Shown here piece by piece: positions 18,290 to 24,915 of a stretch of DNA of 64,000 nt. This DNA is from Myxococcota bacterium (GTDB lineage: Bacteria; Myxococcota_A; Polyangia; Polyangiales; Polyangiaceae), in assembly GCA_963169915.1 (NCBI GenBank), contig CAUJEM010000091.1, positions 80,168-144,167 on the forward strand, read 5' to 3'. The notes beneath the pieces are model-generated. The model was given only the letters and a program-made list of their open reading frames with translations. It searched no databases and was not told where the DNA came from. Numbering within the stretch: the stretch's first letter is position 1; each line of letters begins with the position of its first letter. Made by a program: the position numbers and the translations under genes.

Positions 18290-18318
18290 TCTTTACTGCA
18301 GCCTCGGGTGTCTACCAA
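18290..18318 (-). promoter_or_regulatory. candidate internal promoter before mvaA
   Basis: On the minus strand TTGGTA (18313-18318) and TAAAGA (18290-18295) are separated by 17 nt, in the 90-bp gap between the phosphomevalonate kinase and HMG-CoA reductase genes. The leader would be about 30 nt. Confidence 0.4.
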
Positions 18319-18343
18319 GCTTCTGCGCGCCATGCCGAGGGCC

Positions 18344-19261
18344 TCAGGCACCCGGCGCGTGGGCGTGGACGCCCCGCGCGCCGAGCCCCAGCTCGAGCCG
18401 CTGCCAGCCGAGCCGCCGCCGCGCCGCCTCCAGCGCTGGGGAGGGCGCGCTGAGGCCGACGTAGAGCACGACATCTCCACCGCCCGCTCCCGAGGGGAGG
18501 ACGCAGGCGTGCTCCGCGAGCGGGCTCAGCGCCTGCAGCTCGGCGGTGACGATGGGGGCGCCGGCCGCCGCCCCGAGCGCCGTCAGCGCGAGGCGCTGCT
18601 CCTCGAGCGCCTCCACGAGCTCACGCCCGCACCGCGCGCGCTCGGCCTGTCCGGCGGCCTCGCGCTGCCGCGCGAGGAGCGCCTGGAAGCGCTGGGGCTG
18701 CGCGCGCTCGAGCTGCCGCACCCGTCCCAGCAGCGCCGGGGTGGAGGCGGGGTGGCCCGAGGACCAGACCTCGATGGCGAGCTCCCCGGGCAGCTCGTAC
18801 GGGCTGACGTCCAGGCGCTCCCCGTCGAGGCGGCAGCGCAGGCTGCCGCCGAAGCAGCTCGCCGCGACGTCCACCCCGCTGCCGCCGCCCTGCGCCCGGC
18901 GGTGCGCGGCGAGCGCGGGCGGGAACACGGACTGCGCGGGCGGGAACACGGACTGCGCCAGCGCCTCGTCCGGTAGCTCCCCGCGAAGGTCGAGCTCGAG
19001 CGCCGCGAGGGAGGCGACCAAGATGGCGGCGCTCGAGCCGAGCCCGAGCTTGACGTCGTGCTGGCGGAGCTGGCTGGCGTCGAACCACGGCACGCGGGCC
19101 AGGGGTCCCGCGGCCCGGACCTCGGGCGTGAGCAGCGGCGCGTCCCGTGCGCTGTCCGCGCTCACGTACCGGTCGACGGCGGTGACGATGGCCACGCCGC
19201 CCCAGAGCACCGAGTACGCGCCCGAGAGCAGCAGCTTGCCGGGGGCGCGCGCCCAGCTCAC
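18344..19261 (-). CDS. phosphomevalonate kinase, GHMP family
   Basis: 305 residues. It is a GHMP-fold kinase that phosphorylates mevalonate 5-phosphate to the diphosphate, consistent with its position between the decarboxylase and reductase genes. The N-terminal motif is APGKLLLSGAYSVLWGG near 6-22, the P-loop-like motif KLGLGSSAA near 71-79, and the third GHMP motif PSGAGGGD near 255-262. GGGSGVDVAAS near 124-134 is typical of phosphomevalonate kinases. The start GTG overlaps the decarboxylase stop (GTGA). A 21-bp exact tandem duplication inserts AQSVFPP twice near residue 105. The assignment as phosphomevalonate rather than another GHMP kinase rests on motifs and context. Confidence 0.88.
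   Translation of the reverse strand: MSWARAPGKLLLSGAYSVLWGGVAIVTAVDRYVSADSARDAPLLTPEVRAAGPLARVPWFDASQLRQHDVKLGLGSSAAILVASLAALELDLRGELPDEALAQSVFPPAQSVFPPALAAHRRAQGGGSGVDVAASCFGGSLRCRLDGERLDVSPYELPGELAIEVWSSGHPASTPALLGRVRQLERAQPQRFQALLARQREAAGQAERARCGRELVEALEEQRLALTALGAAAGAPIVTAELQALSPLAEHACVLPSGAGGGDVVLYVGLSAPSPALEAARRRLGWQRLELGLGARGVHAHAPGA
18913..18954 (-). repeat. 21-bp exact tandem duplication inside the phosphomevalonate kinase gene
   Basis: Two identical adjacent 21-bp copies occupy 18913-18933 and 18934-18954. The repeat preserves the frame and doubles a seven-residue segment (QSVFPPA) in the protein. Confidence 0.95.
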
Positions 19262-20229
19262 GGCGTCACCAGCTCCGCCGCGGCGCCCGGCGCAGCGCCG
19301 TGCACCCGCTGGACCCCAGGTACGCTAGAGAGCGCGGCGTGCACCTCCTGGGCGGTCGCCGCGCTGGTCAGCACCTTGACGTGCGGCCCGGCGTCCATGG
19401 TGGCGTAGGCGGCGACGCCAGCGGCTCGGAGCTCACGCACGGCGGCGAGGACGGCGAGCGTGGTCGGGTTCATGTAAATGATGGCCGGCGCCGCTGCGAG
19501 CATGGTGGCGTGCATGCAGAGCGTGCTCTCTTCCATCGCCTCGCCCACCTCGGTGAGATCGCGCTCGAGGACACCGCGGCGCAGGCGCTGGTAGATCCCG
19601 GGCGCCGCGTCCACCCAGGCGCGGTAGAGGGGGCTGGTGCGCGCGGTGTGGAGCATGCCGTCCGTAGAGCCCGTCGCCTTGGGCCCGCGGGCCGTCAGCG
19701 CGACCAGCATGCGCACGTCCCAGTGCTCGGGCGCGGCGAGCGGCGCGGCGTGCTCCGCGCCCGTGGCGAGCTCCACCCACCCGCCGAACAAGGAGCGCGC
19801 GGCGGACGCGCTGGCGCGCCGCGCGACCGCGCTGAGGGCGGCCGGGTCGAGCTCGAGCCCCAGCGCGGCGCTGGCGGCGAGGGCGAGCGCGGCGAAGCCC
19901 GAGGCGCTGCTGGCGAGGCCAGCTGCCGTAGGGAACGCGTTGGTGGAGTCGACGCGCGCGAAGAGCGAGCTCCCCGCCAGCGCGCGAAATTCGGACAGCA
20001 TGGCGCTCACGCGCGCCAGCTCCTTGCCGACGAGCGCGCGTCCGTCGAGGCTGCCCTCGTCCGCGCCGAGCGCCGCCGAGAAGCTCACCGTCGTGCGCGT
20101 GGTCAGGCCGTCGAGCGTGAGCGACAGGCTCGGGGTGGCGGGGTAGTTGCCGGGGCGCGCGAGCTTGCCCCAGTACTTGGCGAGCGCGATGTTCGAGCGC
20201 GCGATGGCGGTGGCCGTGCGCTGGCTCAT
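19258..20229 (-). CDS. mvaD: diphosphomevalonate decarboxylase
   Basis: 323 residues, a GHMP-superfamily enzyme that converts diphosphomevalonate to isopentenyl diphosphate with ATP. Signatures are ARSNIALAKYWGK near 10-22, TPSLSLTLDG near 32-41, the phosphate-binding stretch FPTAAGLASSASGFAALALA near 105-124, and MDAGPHVKVL near 280-289 containing the catalytic-site Asp. The start overlaps the mevalonate kinase stop (ATGA) and its stop overlaps the phosphomevalonate kinase start (GTGA). The three kinases and decarboxylase are therefore one translationally coupled unit. Confidence 0.95.
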   Translation of the reverse strand: MSQRTATAIARSNIALAKYWGKLARPGNYPATPSLSLTLDGLTTRTTVSFSAALGADEGSLDGRALVGKELARVSAMLSEFRALAGSSLFARVDSTNAFPTAAGLASSASGFAALALAASAALGLELDPAALSAVARRASASAARSLFGGWVELATGAEHAAPLAAPEHWDVRMLVALTARGPKATGSTDGMLHTARTSPLYRAWVDAAPGIYQRLRRGVLERDLTEVGEAMEESTLCMHATMLAAAPAIIYMNPTTLAVLAAVRELRAAGVAAYATMDAGPHVKVLTSAATAQEVHAALSSVPGVQRVHGAAPGAAAELVTP

Positions 20230-21134
20230 GCGAGCCTCTCCGGTGCGGCGACGTGGCTCTCGAAGCAGGTGAGCCCCGCCTCACGCCAGGCCTCGAGGAC
20301 GTCCTCGCCGCGCTCGGGCAGCAGCGCCAGCACGCAGCCGCCGCCTCCAGAGCCGGTGAGCTTGGCGCCGAGCGCGCCCGCCTCTCGGGCGAGCGCACAG
20401 GCAAGATCGAGCGCCTCGCTGCTGAGCGCCAGAAGGGTGAGCAGCTCGTGGTTGCGGTCGAGCAGGCGCCCGACGGCCGGTAGCTCCCCACGCTCGAGCA
20501 GGGGCTGCGCCTCCTCGGTGAGCTGCCCGATGGACTCGAGCAGGGCGCCGACGCGCGCCGGCTCGCGTCGGCGCTCGCTGGCGAGGGCCTCGACCATCTG
20601 CTTGGTGCTCGCGGGGGGACCGGCCAGCGCCACCCCGAGGCGCAGCGGTCGCGCCAGGGTCAGCGCTGAGGCCGCCTGACCGCGCACGAAGCGGAGGCAG
20701 CCGCCGTAGAGCGCCGCGGCGGTGTCCACGCCGGAGGGGTTGCCGTGAAAGACGCGCTCCCAGGCGAGCGCCGCCGCCTCCAGGCGCTCGCTGGCGAGCG
20801 GCTGCCCCTCGTGCTCCAGCGCCGCGCGCGCCGCGGCGACGGCGATGGCGGCGGAGACGCCGAGCCCCGCGCCGGGGGGCAGCTCGAGCGTGATCTCCAG
20901 CCGAAGCCCGCCCACGCCCAAGGCGCCGAGGAGCGCCTCGAGCGCGCGCCCGAGCTCGCTCCCATCGCCGGCGTGGACGCGCTCGTCGCCGAGCACCAGC
21001 TCAGAGCCGGGCGCGGAGGGGCTGCGCGTGGCGCGTGCCCGCGCCCCGCGCGTCAAGCCGACGGCGATCGCGGGGTAGCCGTAGACGACCGCGTGCTCGC
21101 CAAACAAGATGAGCTTACCGTTGGCCTGCGCCAC
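20226..21134 (-). CDS. mvk: mevalonate kinase
   Basis: 302 residues from the GTG at 21134; a second GTG at 21140 would add two residues. It phosphorylates mevalonate at C5. The N-terminus NGKLILFGEHAVVYGYPAIA is the classical mevalonate kinase motif 1. The phosphate-binding motif reads PPGAGLGVSAA near 108-118, where most family members have GLGSSAA, so the first Ser is replaced by Val. The C-terminal motif LTGSGGGGCVLAL near 260-273 is intact. I prefer the 21134 start because TAGCGT ends 6 nt before it. It is the first gene of the coupled mvk-mvaD-phosphomevalonate kinase set. Confidence 0.93.
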   Translation of the reverse strand: MAQANGKLILFGEHAVVYGYPAIAVGLTRGARARATRSPSAPGSELVLGDERVHAGDGSELGRALEALLGALGVGGLRLEITLELPPGAGLGVSAAIAVAAARAALEHEGQPLASERLEAAALAWERVFHGNPSGVDTAAALYGGCLRFVRGQAASALTLARPLRLGVALAGPPASTKQMVEALASERRREPARVGALLESIGQLTEEAQPLLERGELPAVGRLLDRNHELLTLLALSSEALDLACALAREAGALGAKLTGSGGGGCVLALLPERGEDVLEAWREAGLTCFESHVAAPERLA

Positions 21135-21140
21135 GGGCAC

Positions 21141-21146
21141 ACGCTA
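21141..21146 (-). promoter_or_regulatory. -10-like TAGCGT 6 nt before the mvk start
   Basis: TAGCGT on the minus strand ends 6 nt before the GTG at 21134. The 110-bp gap to the upstream polyprenyl synthase gene makes an own promoter plausible. No TTGACA-like -35 was found at 16-18 nt. Confidence 0.4.
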
Positions 21147-21250
21147 GTCGAAGCGAGCCCCGCGGGCGACGGGGAGCCGACGACGCGGAGCCCGGACGCG
21201 CGCCCGGCGCTCGCTCGGGCGCGCGGGGTGCGAGAGCCTGGCCGCTCCGG

Positions 21251-22363
21251 TCAGGCGTGGCGCTGGGTGAGCGCACGGCAAGCGCTGCCGAGGAGGGCGG
21301 CGCCGCTCGGGTGGAGCTTGGCGCGCGTCAGCTCCGCCGAGGCCTCCGCCGCGAGCGCGTCGATGCGCTCCTCCACCGCCCGCCGCGCCCCGCACTCGTC
21401 GAGGACTTGGAGGGCGGCCTGCAGCTCCGCGGCGGCCACGCCGGGGGCGCCGAGCACCCGCGTGAGCGCGCGCTTGGCGTCGCCGCGGGCGCGACGCTGC
21501 GCCTCGGTGACCAAGAGCGTGCGCTTGCCGGCCGTGAGATCGCTCCCGCGCGGCTTGCCCGTGACGCTCGGCTCGCCGAAGGCGTTGAGGAGATCGTCCC
21601 GGAGCTGGAACGCCACGCCGATGGGCCTCGCGATCCGGTGGAGCGCCTGCAGCACCGGCTCCTTGGCGTCGGCGAGCAGCGCCCCGAGCTCCAGCGGCCC
21701 CGCGACCGAGTAGGAGCTCGTCTTCAGCGCGTAGACGAGCTCTGGGTCGGCCTTGCGCGCGGTGAGGTCGAGCTGTTGGCCCGCGATGGCGTGGAGCTGC
21801 ATCCTCGCGAAGCACGCCAAGACGCGGCCGCACGTCACCGGCCCCAGCCGCAGCTCCGACAGGGCGAGCTGCGCGAGGGCGTTGGCGTAGTCGCCGGCGA
21901 GAACGCCCGCGGCGTCGCCGAGCCGCTGAGAGCGGAACCGCCGCCGGAGCGCGGCGTGGACCGCGGGCCCTCCGCGGCGTGTGTCATCACCATCCATCCA
22001 GTCGTCATGGATGAGGAGGTAGGCCTGGAGCAGCTCCAGGGCGGCGCCGACGAGCACCGCTGGCTCGAGCTTGGAGCCTCCGCCAGCGGCGCGCAGGCCG
22101 GTGACCACCAGGGCGGGGCGCAGCCGCTTGCCGCCCCGCAGGCACAGCGAGCGGACGGCCTCGAGCAGGGCCGTCACCTCCGGGCCCCACCCCTTCGCGA
22201 GGTCGAGCTGCTCGGAGAACAGCCGCGTCAGCTCCGCGTCCAGATCCCGCTTGAGCCCGCGCGCGAGCGCGAGGAAGGGCTCCTCCACGAGCGGCTTGGC
22301 GTGCGCCTTGGTGCGGCGCGTCCCTCCTCCGCCTCGGCCAGCAGTAAGGTGCCCGGCTGCCAT
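21251..22363 (-). CDS. polyprenyl (farnesyl/geranylgeranyl) diphosphate synthase
   Basis: 370 residues, an all-helical trans-prenyl synthase that condenses IPP with allylic diphosphates. The first Asp-rich motif is IHDDWMDGDD near 117-126, in the DDxxD form with two residues between. GGKRLRPALVV near 76-86 binds diphosphate. GDYANALA follows near 157. The second Asp-rich motif reads FQLRDDLLNAFGE near 252-264, with Asn in place of the last Asp. The FQLRDDLL...GKP..SDL..GKRT pattern resembles actinobacterial and myxobacterial GGPP/FPP synthases; product chain length cannot be read from the sequence. The first 25 residues are basic and poorly conserved in appearance, so a later start is possible. 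It heads the minus-strand mevalonate set. Confidence 0.92.
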   Translation of the reverse strand: MAAGHLTAGRGGGGTRRTKAHAKPLVEEPFLALARGLKRDLDAELTRLFSEQLDLAKGWGPEVTALLEAVRSLCLRGGKRLRPALVVTGLRAAGGGSKLEPAVLVGAALELLQAYLLIHDDWMDGDDTRRGGPAVHAALRRRFRSQRLGDAAGVLAGDYANALAQLALSELRLGPVTCGRVLACFARMQLHAIAGQQLDLTARKADPELVYALKTSSYSVAGPLELGALLADAKEPVLQALHRIARPIGVAFQLRDDLLNAFGEPSVTGKPRGSDLTAGKRTLLVTEAQRRARGDAKRALTRVLGAPGVAAAELQAALQVLDECGARRAVEERIDALAAEASAELTRAKLHPSGAALLGSACRALTQRHA

Positions 22364-22372
22364 TGCCGCGCA

Positions 22373-22401
22373 GCTCTAGGGGGAGGGCCTCGGGCTGTCA
22401 A
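22373..22401 (-). promoter_or_regulatory. sigma-70-like promoter of the polyprenyl synthase and mevalonate genes, probably leaderless
   Basis: On the minus strand TTGACA (22396-22401) and TAGAGC (22373-22378) are separated by 17 nt. The hexamer ends 9 nt before the ATG at 22363. Both hexamers and both distances are identical to the ychF promoter at 908-936. Confidence 0.6.
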
Positions 22402-22473
22402 CGCTCCCGAGCGGCCGTCGCCGCGCTTCGAGGGGAGCGGCGGCTCGAAAAGCCATGATACTAAGCCGAGCGC

Positions 22474-24915
22474 GTGCCCTCGACCTCGTCTCGTCAGCTC
22501 CCGGCGCCGTCGCTGCTCGGCGTCGCGCTCGCCAGCGGCCTCGTGCTCGGCCTCGAGGTGCTGCTCACTCGCGTGCTGTCGTTCACGGTGCAGACGGCGT
22601 TCATCCACCTGGTGCTCGCGGTCGCCATGGCGGGCTTCGGGATCGCGGGGACGGTCGTCGCCCTGCGCGGCGTGCCCGCTTCGGCCGAGGTGAGGGATCT
22701 GGCGCTCGGGCGCGCGTCGCTGGCCTTCGCGGTCAGCACGGTCGTCTGCTTCGCCGCCGTCGCGCGCCTGGCGCCCCTCGTCGCAGGCTCGTTCTGGTGG
22801 GCGTTTGGCGTCAGCGCGCTCTTGCTTGGCCCCTTCGTCTCTGGAGGCCTCGTCGTCACCTTGGCGCTCGCGACGGCCGGCGAGCGAGTGGGGCGGGTCT
22901 ACGCTGCCGATCTCTTCGGCTCTGCGCTCGGCTGCCTCGTCCCGATGGCGGTGCTGCACCCGCTGGGAGGGGAGCGCCTGGTGGCGCTGCTCGCCCTCGG
23001 CGCCCTGGTGCCCGCCGCGGTGTTCTTCCGCGAGCGGCGGCGCCTCGTCAGCGCGCCCTTCTTGGGCGCGCTCGCCCTCACGGGCGCCGCCGTCGCGCTG
23101 CCGCAGGCGGCGTTCCCGTTCCGCGGGGAGGCCTGGAGTCAGGTGTCGGTGCTGCGTCAGGTGTCGGCGCGCGAGGGCTACCGCATGACGAGCGCCTTCA
23201 CGCGCTGGAACGCGGTAGGTCGGGTGGAGGTCTTCGATTTTGCCGACGTGCCGGGCGGCCCAGCGCCCTACCCGTATCGGTTCTACGCTCAAGACGACAC
23301 CGCCGGCGCGCTGGTGGTGCGCTGGGACGGCCGTGACAAGAATTCTGGCGAGCCAGCCAGCGCGGGCAGCCCGATCCCAGCGCTGTGCACCGACTCGGTC
23401 TGGGCCCAAGGCTACTATCGCCCTCGCCAGCGGGTCCTGATCATCGGGGTCGGGGGCGGGCTGGACGTGCAGTGCGCCCTCTACAACGCCGCGGCGGAGG
23501 TGGACGCCGTGGAGATCAACCCCGGCGTCTTCGAGAACCTCCGGGGCCCCTCCTTCGAGTACACCGGCCGGCTCGCGGACATCGCCAAGCTCCGGCTCCA
23601 CCTGCGTGACGGCCGCAGCTTCGCGCACGGCGCGCCGGGCGGCAGCTATGATCTGGTGCAGCTCAGCGGCGTGGACACCAAGCACCTGCTGGCGAGCGGC
23701 TCGCTCGCGCTCGCCGAGAACCTCCTCTACACGGAGGAGGCGCTCGGGGATTACCTGCGACTGCTGTCGCCGGAGGGCACGCTCAGCATGATCTACTTCC
23801 ACGAGCCGCTCGCGCTGCGCCTGCTCAGCACCGTGCTCGTCGCGCTCGAGCGGCACGGCGCGGCCGAGCCCTTGAAGCACGTGGTGATGCACCGCAACGG
23901 CTCCATGTACGGGTTGCTCGTCAAGCGCCACCCCTTCGACGCGGCGGAGCTCGCGGACTACCGCCGCGGGACGCTGGCGCAGGGGAGGCGCTTCGCGGGC
24001 GCGCGGGTCGCCATCTTCGAGCCCTTCGAGCTCCTGGTGGATCGTCCCTACGCCCCGCTCTGGGCCCCAGACGCGCCCGCGGCGCCGGAGCTGCGGGCCT
24101 TCACCACCGCCGTCACCGCCGGGAGGTGGCGGGACTTCGCGGCGCGCTACCCGGCCGACATCCACCCGGTGAGCGACGATCGCCCGTTCTTCTTCGACAT
24201 CTTTCGCTACTCCGGGGTGGGAGTGCTCGGCTTGCCCCACCTGCGGGCGGGGCTCGGCGCGCTCCTCGGCGTCCTCGGCGCGAGCTTCCTCCTGTCGCTG
24301 GCGCCGCTCTGGCGCTTGCGGCGCCAGCTCCGCTCGGCGGAGCTCTCCGCGGTCTCCGGCTACTTCTCGCTGGTCGGCCTCGCGTTCCTGGCGGTGGAGA
24401 TCTGGCTCATCCACCGGCTCGCCATGTGGATGGGGCATCAGACGGCCGCGTTCGCCGTGGTGCTCGCCAGCCTGCTCGTCGCCACGGGCCTCGGCGCCGC
24501 CTTCGGGCCGCGCCTCATCGCGCCGCTGCTCGCGCGCACGCGGTGGGCCATGCTGCTCTTGCTCGTCGCGCTGCTGGCGCTGGGGCTCGGCCTCGGACCG
24601 CTGGTGGAGGCGACCTGGCAAGCGCCCGCGGCCGTGAAGCTCGCGCTGGCGGGGCTCGTGAGCTTCACGCCCGGGGTCTTGATGGGCGTGCCCTTCCCGG
24701 CCGGGCTCGAGTGGCTGGGTCGGCGCGCACCCGAGGCGCTGCCTTGGGCCATCGCGCTCAATTTCTTCGCCTCGGTCGTCGGCAGCCTGCTCGTCATCCC
24801 GCTCACGATGCTCTGGGGATATTCGGCGCTCTTGGTGGTGGCGGCGGTCCTCTATGGCGTCGTCGCGGTGCTCGGCATGCGGCTGCTCGCGGTGGGCTCG
24901 GAGGGCGCTCCGTGA
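22474..24915 (+). CDS. membrane-embedded spermidine-synthase-like protein (paralogue 1)
   Basis: 813 residues. About seven hydrophobic helices (residues 12-200) precede a Rossmann-type SAM-binding domain (about 318-460) with IIGVGGGLDVQ as the glycine loop, VEIN as the acidic strand-2 end and DGRSF as the adenine-site motif. After DDRPFFFDIF near 568 comes a second block of six to seven helices to the C-terminus. The fold matches membrane proteins annotated as spermidine-synthase-like, but the aminopropyltransferase D-S-T/S-D-P signature is replaced by SGVDTKHLL...ENLLYT. Polyamine synthesis is therefore not supported. The GTG start was chosen for its N-terminal helix; the stop overlaps paralogue 2. 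Divergent from the polyprenyl synthase by 110 bp. Substrate unknown. Confidence 0.8.
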   Translation: MPSTSSRQLPAPSLLGVALASGLVLGLEVLLTRVLSFTVQTAFIHLVLAVAMAGFGIAGTVVALRGVPASAEVRDLALGRASLAFAVSTVVCFAAVARLAPLVAGSFWWAFGVSALLLGPFVSGGLVVTLALATAGERVGRVYAADLFGSALGCLVPMAVLHPLGGERLVALLALGALVPAAVFFRERRRLVSAPFLGALALTGAAVALPQAAFPFRGEAWSQVSVLRQVSAREGYRMTSAFTRWNAVGRVEVFDFADVPGGPAPYPYRFYAQDDTAGALVVRWDGRDKNSGEPASAGSPIPALCTDSVWAQGYYRPRQRVLIIGVGGGLDVQCALYNAAAEVDAVEINPGVFENLRGPSFEYTGRLADIAKLRLHLRDGRSFAHGAPGGSYDLVQLSGVDTKHLLASGSLALAENLLYTEEALGDYLRLLSPEGTLSMIYFHEPLALRLLSTVLVALERHGAAEPLKHVVMHRNGSMYGLLVKRHPFDAAELADYRRGTLAQGRRFAGARVAIFEPFELLVDRPYAPLWAPDAPAAPELRAFTTAVTAGRWRDFAARYPADIHPVSDDRPFFFDIFRYSGVGVLGLPHLRAGLGALLGVLGASFLLSLAPLWRLRRQLRSAELSAVSGYFSLVGLAFLAVEIWLIHRLAMWMGHQTAAFAVVLASLLVATGLGAAFGPRLIAPLLARTRWAMLLLLVALLALGLGLGPLVEATWQAPAAVKLALAGLVSFTPGVLMGVPFPAGLEWLGRRAPEALPWAIALNFFASVVGSLLVIPLTMLWGYSALLVVAAVLYGVVAVLGMRLLAVGSEGAP

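Noticed and set aside
22228..24621. 797-codon open frame on the minus strand opposite paralogue 1
   Set aside because: Arg/Glu/Gln-rich antisense shadow typical of GC-rich genomes; no domain recognisable.
24126..24911. Upstream extension of paralogue 2 by 262 codons
   Set aside because: This part overlaps paralogue 1 out of frame and is Arg/Ala/Gly-rich; the GTG at 24912 overlapping the stop is the natural start.
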